Below, in pieces: positions 43,625 to 53,974 of a DNA stretch of 64,000 nt. The stretch covers positions 99,260,434 to 99,324,433 of the forward strand of contig NC_088795.1 of the NCBI RefSeq assembly GCF_011386835.1, given 5' to 3'. This stretch comes from Chrysemys picta bellii (lineage: Eukaryota; Chordata; Testudines; Emydidae). The position numbers and the translations under genes were made by a program. Numbering within the stretch: the stretch's first letter is position 1; each line of letters opens with the position of its first letter. Under the pieces are notes generated by a model, which worked only from the letters and a program-made list of their open reading frames with translations, made no database searches and was not told the origin of the DNA.

Positions 43625-44560
43625 ATTTTCCAGTATGCACTTGAGGCATCCAGCTTGGAGAATATTGTAGCTCCTTTCACTTTGGGGAGGAAGTCATCCA
43701 GTGTTGGGAGGCCATATTTTTCCTCTTACAGTTGTTTCATTAAGATGTTTAAGATCCACATAGATGCATATTTTTCTTTGTAACTGGCATGATTGGGGCA
43801 CATTGTGCTGTTGACTCAGTGATTTTTTTTTCCCAATCCACTCCATTCTCTTAACTCAGTTTCCACTTTAAGAAGTAATGGGATAGATATATGTATGCTT
43901 ATGGCTCAGTATTGTCTCTTAGTTATTTATACTGGATCTCCTTTCAAATGTCCAAATATTCCATCAAGTTTTTCCACCTTTCTCACTAGGCTTGTCATGA
44001 TTGCCACACTATGGCTAGAAAGTTGTTGGCTTGTGGTCCTTTGATCACATACCCTCTGAATGCCTAACTTTTGTCTTTACAAGTTGTTTCTGTGATGAGC
44101 TGGCCCGTGCAGTTCAGAATACCTCCAGGGGCTAGTCAGAGCTGTGTCAGGTGACCTTAGCTCTGGGAGGAGTTGAAGATGATTGTAAGTACCTTTTGAG
44201 ATGACAGTGACATCAGCCCCTGAGTCAATTTGAAAGTCTATTGTCTGCCATGAATATTCAGTTTCACACTCCAGACAGGTCTTTGTCATCACAAGTGGTA
44301 GATTCCCAGGAACAATTGCCTTTGTCCTTAATATGAGTCAACTCCCTGACTGTTTTGGTGCAGCAAACAGCTGCAAAATGTCCATATTTTATGCATGTAC
44401 TGTGCCTCTGGCTGGACATAGTCATCTCTTGGGATATAACTTTTTCCACATCTTGTGCATGTAGGTTGGAATTTGTCCATCTTAGCCCAGGAGTTTTCTC
44501 TCCTTGCCTCAGGGGTCTTAGGACTCTTACTTTTAGCACTCAAGTGTCTGTTTACAAATT
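43625..44560 (-). pseudogene. Gypsy nucleocapsid, protease and reverse transcriptase remnants
   Basis: Minus strand, in order: a zinc-knuckle-like HSTCIKYGHFAAVCCTK (44360-44400), the aspartic protease active site IDFQIDSGADVTVIS (44190-44230), and an RT fragment with LPTLDDFLPKVKGATIFSKL followed by DASSAYW (43640-43720), which is the catalytic block just after the FSVLDA-type motif. The YADD block falls beyond the palindromic insertion and was not found. Confidence 0.7.
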
Positions 44561-44729
44561 CTAAACTAGTTTCAGGCTTTTCAAGTTGCTCCAGCCTTTT
44601 CTTCGGTTTGACTAGTTCAAACTGCTTTGTATATTTGTATAGATCTGTCCAGGTTTAAGTCTGGCTTCAGTTGTAGCTGTTGTTGAAAGATTTTTCTGTT
44701 AACCCAATCACCAGCCTGTCTGATATTTT

Positions 44730-45354
44730 TATGTTTGGCAGTTCCAAAATCACAGTTTTTCAGCCAATTCATGCAGAGCTTGTATAAAACATTTCCCCCT
44801 GGTTCTTGAATTCACTGTTAAAACATGCCCTTTCATAAACCACATTTCTCTGAGGTGTAAAGTATGCATCAAACATAGCCAGAATCCTTTCATAGTCATA
44901 TTTGTGACTAAGAGTCCTGTGGCACCTTTAAGACTAACAGATATGTTGGAGCATAAGCTTTCGTGGGTGAATACCCACTTCGTATTCACCCACGGAAGCT
45001 TATGCTCTAACACATCTGTTAGTTTTAAAGGTGCCACAGGACTCTCTGTTGCTTTTTACAGATCCAGACTAACACGGCTACCCCTCTGATATTTGTGACT
45101 GTCTTCACTAAAGTCAAAGGATTTAAAGATACGCTCTGACTGCTTCCATACAGCATAAATTAAAGAAGATACCTGAATATCTCCAGTTTCTTGGTGGAGC
45201 TTTTTAGCAGTTCAGAATCTTGGAAAATACTGGTTCTAGTCATCCATTGTGAAGGTTTGTCAAAATTGAAGTTTTGTGGGACATTGAGGAGTGACATGTT
45301 GATAATCCTACAACCTTTGTTGCTTTGTTCCTTTTGTTTGTTCACATCTGGCAC
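44730..45354 (-). pseudogene. Gypsy gag remnant
   Basis: Minus strand: MSLLNVPQNFNFDKPSQWMT (about 45240-45300), characteristic of K02A2.6-type Gypsy gag, and after the palindromic insertion FIQALHELAEKL (44750-44790). The palindrome at 44910-45088 interrupts it. Confidence 0.6.
44910..45088. mobile_element. Palindromic Penelope-like terminal repeat, copy D
   Basis: Reverse orientation relative to copy A: it ends acagatccagactaacacgg ctacccctctg. The 12-bp duplication atatttgtgact is perfect (44898-44909 and 45089-45100). The central CTGAAGA-type segment has been lost, so the two stems meet directly (acccacttcgtattcaccca). Confidence 0.7.
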
Positions 45355-45502
45355 TAGTGTACTTCTGTCCCCCTGTACTCTTGTACATAGTAAGATCCTT
45401 TAATGCTCTGCCAGGTATGGCTAAGTGTAGTGTAAATAAGGCATTTTCACCCAGCGCCACCTAGTGGCTGATCAGTGTAATATAGTTTACTGTTCTATTA
45501 TC

Positions 45503-46556
45503 AGGGCCCTACCAAATTCACAGTCCATTTTGATCAATTTCACAGCCAGAGGATTTTGAAATTGGTCAATTTCACGTTTTCAGATGTTTACATCTGAAAT
45601 TTCACAGTGTTGGGACCCTCATGGTTACAATCCAAAAGGTACCCGGAGGTGGATCTGAAAAGGACCTGGGGATTAGAGTGGATGAGAAGCTGGATATCAG
45701 TCAGCAATGTGCCCTCGTTGCCAAGAAGGCTAACGGCATATTGGGCTGTATTAGTAGGAGTATTGCCAGCAGATCGAGGGAAGTGATTATTCCCCAATAT
45801 GCGACCCTGGTGAGGCCACACCTGGAGTACTGTGTCCAGTTTTGGTCCCCCCACCACAGAAGGGATGTGGACAAATTGGAGAGAGTGGTACTAGATGACA
45901 GAACAAGAAGCAGTGGTCTCAAGTTGCAGTGGGGGAGGTCTAGGTTGGATATTAGGAAACACTATTTCACTAGGAGGGTAGTGAAACACTGGAATGGGTT
46001 ACCTAGGGAGGTGGTGGAATCTCCATCCTTAGAGGTTTTTAAGGCCCGGCTTGACAAAGTCTTGGCTGGGATGATTTAGTTGGTGTTGGTCCTGCTTTGA
46101 GCAGGGGATTGGACTAAAGGACCTCCTGAAATCTCTTCCAACCCTAATATTCTATGATTCTGTTATTTCCCCCTCCACCCCCAGCAGCCCTGCAGGAGAA
46201 GGACAAGCCCTGTACCTCCCCAGCCTGGCTGGGACTTGCAGCTAGGAGCCCCCCGTCTGGGACATTCTCAGCAGCGGGGGAGATTGGACCCACCTCCACA
46301 AGCCTCCTCCAGCTGTAGGAACCTCTAGGGCTGCTGCCCAGCACTGGAGCTTCCTGCAGCAGAGGCAGGCACTGGGAGGTGGGTCTTATCTCCCCACCTA
46401 CCCACCCCACCTCCCAAGAGCAGCCCTGCAGGGGAAGGGCAAGTCCTGTCCCTCCGCAACCTGACAGGGACATGCTTAATTGTTCACATATCCAGTAGCA
46501 AGGGAGAGATCAGATTTCATGGAGAAGGGCTAACTTCACTGTTTTTCACAGCCCTA
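45503..46556. mobile_element. hAT element inserted in the Gypsy 5' LTR
   Basis: It starts CAGGGCCCTACCAAATTC and ends TTTTTCACAGCCCTA. The target duplication tctattat / tctattac (7 of 8) lies in the LTR, one base short of its terminus. The interior is GC-rich with no transposase frame. A CR1 3' fragment (about 45640-46165) is nested within. Confidence 0.8.
45640..46165 (+). mobile_element. CR1 LINE 3' fragment with internal deletion
   Basis: The open frame reads [54 protein letters not shown], then [19 protein letters not shown] and [13 protein letters not shown]. The segment between QFWSPHH and DDRTRSSG is shorter than in intact CR1, so an internal part of the ORF2 C-terminus is deleted. 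It ends in the CR1 signature attctatgattctg. It is 5'-truncated, as usual. Confidence 0.85.
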
Positions 46557-46939
46557 TCTATTACAGCTGATTTCAACTATTTTAAGTGGAGTCTCCTAAA
46601 TTATATTATGTTTGAGTTGTACTGTAGCATGTGGGGTAAGATGTGTATGATGTCTGTCCCGTGGGACTTCTGTGTGTACATGTGGGTTTTTAAAAATGTG
46701 ACTCATGAAGCTGTTCAAGCAGGGGGGAAAGTTTGTAAATTCGTTTTCAATATTCATGAAGGTGTTTTGAAATAGTATTTAGCACTTTTTTTGTAAACCA
46801 ATTAGTATAAATAATTTCAGCATCAGTTGATAGTCAAGAGGTTTGAAAAGATAATGAAAATAGAGAAAAATATCTATGAGATTATTATAAACAAGGATTT
46901 GGATGAAAAATATTGAGGGTTTTGTTTTTTGTTGGCTTT

Positions 46940-46958
46940 TTTTTTTTTTTTTTTTAAG
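46940..46958 (+). repeat. Poly(T) tract
   Basis: A run of about 19 T, no further context. Confidence 0.9.
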
Positions 46959-47107
46959 CTGACTATAGCACATGAAAAATGGCCACTCTTCCTTTTTTAG
47001 TTTGGGTTGGGTATTAGGACTTAATTGCAGTTGGCATTAATCAAATAAACCCCGTTCTTGTGGAAAGAATTTTTAAAACCTAGGTGGCTTTAATTTTTAT
47101 ATAGAAA

Positions 47108-47760
47108 CAGGGTGGAGTTGATTTAAATCATGATTTAAATCACTAGTCAGGAAGACTCGATTTAATCATGGTTTCTACATAAAAGTGCATTCTTGTTGGT
47201 TTTTATAACCTTAATACATATTCTTCACAACTCGGAGACATAGGTTTCATTTTTAGAAGGTACACACTATACATTTTTAAACAGTGATTTATTTTGAAAA
47301 CTTTTCAGATTAGTTTTACAGCTATATCAGAAAATGAATGATTGTTTGGTTATTTCAGTTACCAAAGGTAATTGAAGCAAGTATTTATGAAGTCATTGGG
47401 AGGTGAACTATCTCCAATTCAACAGGTTAATCATTAATATTTGGAGGATTTTCTTGCCATGCTGTATTAGGAGGAGAACATTACCAGACAGACCTTTAAA
47501 TTGTTTTATTTAAACAAAACAACAATGTTAAGTAGTCTGGACTTTTTTCTTCAACAGCAAACATCCAATATTTTAACAAAACAAGCATATGTCCCTCGCT
47601 TCTCACATTTATCTCCAGACTTCTTCTCCTTGTCCAGATCTATTCTGCCCCCATCAATCTTCTAGTCATTGAACTTTTTGAAACTTTGCACTTTTAGAGA
47701 GAGGTAAGGGATTGACTCTGTGTTCACAAATTTGCAGAGGGACAATAGAGTTGAGGTCTG
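47108..47760. repeat. Unclassified repeat with ATTTAAATCATGATTTAAAT end
   Basis: It begins cagggtggagttgatttaaa, a self-complementary start resembling the terminus of a DNA transposon. The other end could not be found. Classification is a guess. Confidence 0.3.
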
Positions 47761-47949
47761 TTATTTCTCACCTCTCTCTCTATATATGTTTGTTTATTTA
47801 TTTAAAAACATTTTTGCTGTTAACAAGTATGTTACCTCTGGAGACACAAATCCACAATTTGAGAACTGCAAAACTAAGCATCTCTGATGGTATCTTCTAG
47901 ACTGAGCACTGAGTCCCATTGGGTAATAGCTGTCTGGGGAGGATAGAAC

Positions 47950-48270
47950 TGCTCCCAAGTCCTAGTGGATGAAGGAAAATTAGTTGCCAAAATTTCACTC
48001 CTAGTTGTGCTGGATGCAGCAGATACCCTGTTAGAGGTAATTGCTGTGGCAATTGTCATGAGAGAGAGAGAGAGACAGACTTGTGGTTGCAACCCCCAGA
48101 TTTCCCTAGAGCAGTGCAGAGTACCATCCAAAACCTGCCTTTTGATACTACTATTAACCTGTTTTATGAGAAAATGGATGAGTTTCTCCACTTCCTCAAA
48201 GATTTGAGAACAGCACCTTTGCTCACTTGGCATTTATACACTTGCCCTGAAGATACGGATATAGGGTAAG
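47950..48270 (+). pseudogene. DIRS-like gag remnant
   Basis: Two frames combine to give LVVLDAADTLLEVIAVAIVM, then PDFPRAVQSTIQNLPFDTTI and FYEKMDEFLHFLKDLRT. The order SLDAADT..A.AVVMRR...FP..VQ..I..LPFD..LF..K.DE.L...KD is what I know from DIRS capsid-like proteins. Confidence 0.55.
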
Positions 48271-48359
48271 GCATCTTCTCAGCCCTTTTATCCTCAATGT
48301 CCTCAGGAGCCACCACAGAGTGTGTATAGACTGGGGAACCCAGCTTTGTAACCTCCATT

Positions 48360-49270
48360 GCCACTTCGTACTCTAACCCCCCAACGAAGATTTTCTTTTG
48401 ACAGGACCGTCGAGACCCATGTCCCTTTATTCATGCCTCTTCGTTCCCCTATTCAGATGTTTGGAGGCCACATTCCCCAATTTGTCAGAGACTGGAGGGC
48501 TCTAACTACAGACAAATGGGTATTAGCCTCCATGGATAACCTGTAACTAATTAAATTTCTGACAACTTCTTTCCACAAGCCTCCTTCCCTGTTCCTCTTC
48601 AGGAACCATTTTCACAAGGAGGTTTTACAACAGGGAGAGGTCTGCTCCTCAGGGGAATCATAGAAAAGGTTCCACCTCAACACCATGGGAAGGGATTCTG
48701 CTCTCCTTACTTGATCCCCAAGAAGAATAGAGCATGGAGGATGGAATTCTCAAAGCCATATTCAAACTATGGGCATTCCCTACCAAAGATCTATTTTCAA
48801 CAGCTCAGAACGCCAAGTACCCACAATATTGCTCCCATGCCAGATTGGGACACCACTCCCTAGGTACACTCTCCTCCTAAAATGGGAGGCGCTACTGATG
48901 TATGCACTCCACTCCTAAACCGAGTCATTCACAAGATCAGGCAGGACAAATCCAGGGTCATTCTCATTGCACCCACATGGCCCAGACAAACGTGGTTCCC
49001 ATACCTGGGCCAGATGGCAGTGAAACCTGCTCCACTACCCTCCCTTCTCCCCTCTACTTCCCTTATTGCCTCACCTATCACAAGATGCGTGATGCGTACG
49101 TCACCCCAACTTCATAGTACTTCACCTCAAGGCCTGGTAACTCCATGGCTGACGAGAGTCAAGAAGAACTGTGCTGAGGAAGTGAAAGATATACTAGCGA
49201 ACAGTCAGAGACTAAGCACAAGAAAAACACACATTCATAAGTGGAAATGATTCTGCAGTTGGTGCTAGGA
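48360..49270 (+). pseudogene. DIRS-like RT/RNase H remnant
   Basis: Starts with HIPQFVRDWRALTTDKWVLA, the N-terminal RT signature. The later frames are broken. TFDKGGSHTW-like text and LIAPTWPRQTWFPYLGQMA (about 48960-49030) correspond to the region between RNase H and recombinase where DIRS proteins read P.WPRR.WFP.L. The RT catalytic block is absent. Confidence 0.5.
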
Positions 49271-49279
49271 TAAACAGAT

Positions 49280-49875
49280 CTTTCCACAGTCAGCCCCCCT
49301 ACTAAGAATCCTTGACTATATACTGGGGCTTTAAAAAATTGGGGCTATCCACAAGCTCCATCAGAGTACACTTGGCTGCCATCACCTCCTTCCACAGCAA
49401 GGAGGACGGAGTCACTATATTTGCTCATCCGACGATTAAACACTTCCTTAAAGGCATAGAAAACACTTATCCCACACTAAGAAACCCTACACCCATGTGG
49501 GACCTCAACTTTGTTCTGTGCGGTCTTATGGGAAAACTGTTTGAACCCTTTGCAACTTCCTCCTTGTTGCACCTATCAATGAAGGTGTCTTTCCTCATAG
49601 GCATCACATCCGCAAGACGGGTGGGCGAATGGCACACCCATTTTTATACAATATTCTTTAAGGATAAAGTAATCCTACAACCACACCCTAACTTCATACC
49701 CAAGGTCGCCCCCTCTTTTCATTTAAATCAACCCATTTATTTACCTGTATTTTTCCCGAAGCCACATGCTGACAGGAGGGAGGCCTCACTCCACATGCCA
49801 GACATTCACAGAGCATTAGCTTTCTACTTAGAACAAAATCATTCAGAAAATCACCTAGACTATTTGTTTCCGTAA
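49280..49875 (+). pseudogene. DIRS-like tyrosine recombinase
   Basis: The frame reads LGLSTSSIRVHLAAITSFHS, AHPTIKHFLKGIENTYPTLR, PMWDLNFVLCGLM, HLSMKVSFLIGITSARRVGE (with the catalytic Arg), LPVFFPKPHADR and DIHRALAFYLEQNHSENHLD. It stops at 49876, ahead of the H-x-x-R and Tyr region, of which only frame-shifted traces remain. There is no ATG at the frame start; it would have been part of a longer polyprotein. Confidence 0.75.
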
Positions 49876-50162
49876 CAGAATGCTCGAGGGGCCAAACCAT
49901 CTCAAAACCAAAACAATCCAAATGGATATATGGATGTATCCATTTGTGCTACCAAAACAACAATCTGCAACCCCCACTAGGTGTTCTCGCACTCTCCACC
50001 AGAGCTTTAGCAACATCTGTGGCCTATCACTGACATTTGCATCGTCAATAGACCAACTCTGAAGCCCCCCTCCCTTCCACTGAGCTGCACTGTTCAATAA
50101 TCACCTAAAGTGGAGCACCCACAGGGACACTCCTCAAAGAAGAAGAGAAGGTTACTACAGTT

Positions 50163-50462
50163 GTGTAGTAACTGAGGTTCTTTGAGATGGTTGTCCCTGT
50201 GGGTGCTCCACTATCCTCCCTTCTCCCCTCTACTTCGGAGTTTCACACCAGTTCTCCGAGGTAGAGAAGGAACTGGGTGACGGTTAGCTGCGCACTGCTA
50301 TGTAACCACTTGGAGCGGCGCGAGATGGCTTACAGCGCATGTGCGGCCTAGCCGGGCACTGCTACCACAAATCTCTAATTATAAGCACAGGTGCCAAGAC
50401 AATTAAAGTGGTGCATCTACAGGGACAACCATCTCGAAGAACCTCGGTTACTGTACAAGGTG
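50163..50462. repeat. DIRS-type terminal unit with inverted ends, unit 1
   Basis: 50163-50212 (gtagtaactgaggttctttg ...) is the inverse of 50408-50460 (... gaagaacctcggttactgta). The interior contains CpG-rich sequence. The same design is repeated at 51391-51662. Confidence 0.75.
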
Positions 50463-50559
50463 AGTAATCTTCTCAAGAGTTGCATTCAGTTCCCTGTGGG
50501 TTCATTTAGCAGCAATCAACGCTTTCCATCTTCCAGTGGATAACCGTATGATCTTCAAG

Positions 50560-51060
50560 CATCCTGTCACAACTAGATTTTTGAAGGGGATTGTCAGATC
50601 CTTTCCAACAATGGTGAAATTCACACCTCAGTGGGACCTCAAATTTTGTTCTATCGTCTCTCACTAAAACTCCCTTTGAGCTGCTGGCCACGTGCTCCTA
50701 TCCATCTTTCCATTAAAGTGACCTGTCTGATAGCTTTAATGTTGGCCAGAAGAGGTAGTGAACTGGGAGCACTTACTGTGGGCTCGCCATATGCAAACAG
50801 CTGTAAAGAAAAGGTCCCCATCCCAGATTCATACCCAAGGTATTTTCTGAATTTCATGAGCGTCAGGTCATCCACTTACCTGTATTCTTTCCAAATTGTA
50901 TGCCTTGGAAGAGACGACTGCATTCTCTGGACATCCAGAGGGCTTTGGCCTTTTATCTGCAATGGACAAAAGATATTAGAAAGATACCTAAACTATTTGT
51001 TTCCATAGCAGAGCGCTCAAGAGGTCAACCTATATTGGGTCAGAGACTATCGAAATGGAT
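50560..51060 (+). pseudogene. Second DIRS-like tyrosine recombinase fragment
   Basis: Frames combine to TPQWDLKFVLSSLTKTPFEL, LSIKVTCLIALMLARRGSEL and SLDIQRALAFYLQWTKD. This is the same recombinase region as 49500-49850, but more decayed. It lies between the two terminal units. Confidence 0.65.
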
Positions 51061-51390
51061 CTGGGTTGTATTACCCTTTGTTACTAACTAGCTGGCATAC
51101 CCTCTGCCCTCCAAAAGGAATAAAGGCTCATTGCACCAGGGGACGAGCAACTTCAGCTGCATCTCAGAGACGTACCCATACTATTGATATAGGTTAGCTA
51201 ATTGGAGCTCTTTGCATACGAGACATTATGCCCTGGCACAGTTGTCAGCTGCGGATACAGCTGTGGAGACAGCAGTACTATAGTCAGCTGTCACTTCTGC
51301 ATCCTTGCATCCACCTGTTTGACGACTTCTTGTTAATCTCCCATAGTGTGAGATACTCATGGGGATCATCACTTGAAGAAGAAATGGGGG

Positions 51391-51662
51391 TTACTTACCT
51401 GTAACTGGAGGTTCTTTGAGATGTGAGGTCCCTATCAGTATTCCATTACCTACCATCTGTGCCCTCTGCTGTGAATTGGTTACATTGCAGTAAGAATGGG
51501 AAATGGGAGAGTTGCCAGCCGCACTATCCTTTGTGCCCTTGGAGTTACAGTGCATAAGAGACACCACTTGCAAGAAACTCAGGCACATGGTGCGCATGCA
51601 TATACCACGTGGAATACAGATAGGGACCACACATCTCGAAGAACCTCCAGTTATAGGTAAGT
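51391..51662. repeat. DIRS-type terminal unit with inverted ends, unit 2
   Basis: ttacctgtaactggaggttc (51391-) is matched by the inverse gaacctccagttataggtaa (-51660). Arms are about 50 bp. Related to unit 1 through GAGGTTCTTYGAGATG. Confidence 0.75.
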
Positions 51663-51669
51663 GTGTCCA

Positions 51670-52558
51670 TTTCCATTTGACTTAACGTGTTTTATTCTTT
51701 GCATTGACAGCATACACACAGGCTGAATTTAAATGTCTAAAATATAATAGCACTTTGACAACAGTGCACAAATTTGCCTTGCTACTGAAAGTTAATCAAA
51801 TTCTAGTAATGGTTCTTGAGGAACTATTTAAATTGTTGCCAATAAATATACAAAGCAATTTTTTTTGATACATAGCATTGTTATAAACTTACCATTCATA
51901 CTGTGTTGTGCTCCGAAAGAGTCAATTTTAATATTAAGTCGGTTGCAAGGATAATTTTTATAAACATTTTGGAATCAGTTTAAATGAGACAGTTGAATAG
52001 AAGTTATTCAACAGACCAGCCCCTGCTTTGCCTGTCATATAGCACTGATGAATTTCAGGAAAGGAGAGATGTTTTATACCTGAAAAGCTGCAGTAATTAG
52101 ACAAAATGAAGTGAATTAGGAGTGGACTTTCCTTACTCCTGGTAGTTTAAAACTGACTTAAGGTGTTGCTGTTGCAGGAGGGTACCCTTTTCCCCTCAAA
52201 ATGTTTGTTTTGGAGAGGTGACATATTCCCTAGCACTCATTTTTGTTGTTTCTGGAGCAGTAATGCTCAAAGGACCCAATCTGAATTGTTACAAGAGGAA
52301 TATATCCCCTCATTTAATAAAAAAAAAAAAAAAAAAAAAAGAAAGAAAATAGTTCTTGCTAACATCTGCAGTTATTTAAACATCGCATTTAGATTTATTT
52401 GTAAAATGAATTTGGCTTGACAGCAGGTCCAGTGCCATCTATGGCTGCTTCTGCATTAGCAAACATGGTGATAAGCCTATCTCCCGTTCACCTTCCACTT
52501 TTGTTACCACTGGTGAAGCTTTACTGTCAGTGAAAAATAGATCCTATTTTTGTCAGTT
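51670..52558. other. Intronic DNA with a poly(A) tract
   Basis: An A run at 52319-52340, otherwise nothing recognised. Confidence 0.5.
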
Positions 52559-52561
52559 TTA

Positions 52562-52789
52562 GGGTATGTCTACACTACAGTGGCACAGCTGCAACTATGC
52601 TGCTGTAGCACAGATACTTCCGATGTTGAGGAAAGAGATTTTTCATTGATGTAGGTAATCCACCTCTCTGAGAAGCAGTAGCTAGATCTGCCCCAGAGGT
52701 TAGCTTGACCTAACTGCAGTTCTCAGGATGAAAAAATTTGTATGGTGAAACATAGTTGGTTGACCTAAGTTTTGGGTGTAGACCAGGCC
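52562..52789. mobile_element. Harbinger MITE with perfect TTA duplication
   Basis: 228 bp, GGGTATGTCTACACTAC ... GGGTGTAGACCAGGCC, TTA on both sides (52559-52561 and 52790-52792). The ends combine the two end types seen on Harbinger copies 1 and 3. Confidence 0.85.
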
Positions 52790-53224
52790 TTAGTATTCTT
52801 CAGATAGTTCTGTGAGAGCAGTAAAAGAAGACCTAGGATATGCATTTGTGAGCTGTTACATAAGTTATTCATTAGAAAAATATATGTGGAATTTGACCGT
52901 GAGGATAGCTTTTGCAGTTCTAACCCTCAGAAAACTTGGAAATAAGATTTCAGCTTTGTATCTACTTGGAGCTGGTGACTTACACTATCCTAGATTTGTC
53001 TCCCCTTTCGAGAGCAGTTCATGAAGTACCTAATTATACGTTTACATATTAAGCTGTGCCATATACATCTAGAAGTAGGTCAGTTAAAACTCAATAAGTA
53101 GGGCTGCAGATTTGTTATGTCATTTGTAACAGAGCAGTTTTGTGCAATATCTTGAGATCTTACTGAATTAAGTTTAAATAGCTTTAGAGTCCATTGTATT
53201 ATAAAGTTTATGTATTATTGTGGA

Positions 53225-53520
53225 ATTGTATGTAACTTATCTGGGGGGAGACGTGGCTAGTGTAAACCTTGGGGAACGTTGTAAGCTTCAAAGGACTATT
53301 TTAAACAATGTAACAGACAGGAAGGAACTTTTGGGTCAAAGTTAAGTGGCTTTCCTACGAAATACTGCGGGGGAGGGGAGGGAATGCAAATTCCCACCTC
53401 CAAATCCAGTCTTTTGAAGCTATGCCCAGAGGAAAGAATCATTGTCTGACTGATTACCTGATCACTGTCTCTGAAGACACTGCTCTACAGCCAAAATGCT
53501 TCTGAAATAAATGTAATCAA
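53225..53520 (+). other. Possible LTR fragment
   Basis: Contains AATAAA at about 53507 and a retroviral-leader-like composition, but no ends can be shown. Low confidence. Confidence 0.25.
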
Positions 53521-53764
53521 ACTAATCCTGGGTCACTGAGAACGAAAACGATGCTTAAAATTGTTGATTGGCTCTAGTTTTCAAGATATGCTATTGGGTC
53601 AGTATATACGACCCTTGACTTGGGAATGGCAGAGGATAAGTGAGTTATAAAGGGAAGGGATCTCAATTTAAACCAGAAATGACTAAAATATGTCTTTGAC
53701 TGGCTCTATGAATAAATCTATGACTGGGTTTGGACAGTACTTGCTTTTTAGGCAAAACAATGAA

Positions 53765-53845
53765 TGATGCAATCTGAAGCTGGTATTGCATCATACATGA
53801 TATGAATTGCATCATGTTATTCCTAGACGTCATGGATGATGCAAT
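53765..53845. promoter_or_regulatory. Four TGATGCAAT sites and a CRE-like site
   Basis: Perfect 9-bp sites at 53765-53773 (+), 53785-53793 (-), 53806-53814 (-) and 53837-53845 (+), plus GACGTCAT at 53826-53833. TGATGCAAT is the known C/EBP-ATF composite element bound by ATF4 with C/EBP partners. The cluster is 130-210 bp ahead of the ATG, where a promoter would lie. Alternatively these may be binding sites of the transposase itself. Confidence 0.6.
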
Positions 53846-53974
53846 CATAACAAAGCTTACATCACTCTGCTGAACAAATTGCCCTGTATCAGCTCTAGAA
53901 ATCATACAGTGTCTTATTTGTCAGTGTTTGATTTTGCAAAGGGACACATTTCTGTTTAGCCAAAGTGAGCAGAG

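Larger units (their letters stand above)
40005..46565 (-). mobile_element. Ty3/Gypsy LTR retrotransposon with nested insertions
   Basis: The left (3') LTR is 40005-40126 and the right (5') LTR is 45382-45502 plus the final base at 46565. Both are 122 bp when the inserted hAT is removed, and start and end TG...CA. Beside the left LTR, taaagggggaga on the minus strand is the polypurine tract. Remnants of gag, nucleocapsid, protease, reverse transcriptase and integrase lie in Gypsy order on the minus strand. Insertions: hAT 41851-42643, Tigger-like MITE 43099-43288, palindromes 43417-43612 and 44910-45088, and hAT 45503-46556. No 5-bp duplication is evident. Confidence 0.8.
47880..50462 (+). mobile_element. 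DIRS-like retrotransposon (degenerate)
   Basis: In order on +: a gag-like segment (VVLDAADTLLEVIAVAIVMR, FPRAVQSTIQNLPFD), the start of RT (GGHIPQFVRDWRALTTDKWV), a jump with most of the RT core missing, an RNase H-like stretch, a tyrosine recombinase (49280-49875) and an inverted-repeat terminal unit (50163-50462). DIRS elements use a tyrosine recombinase in place of an integrase. There are many stops. Confidence 0.75.
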
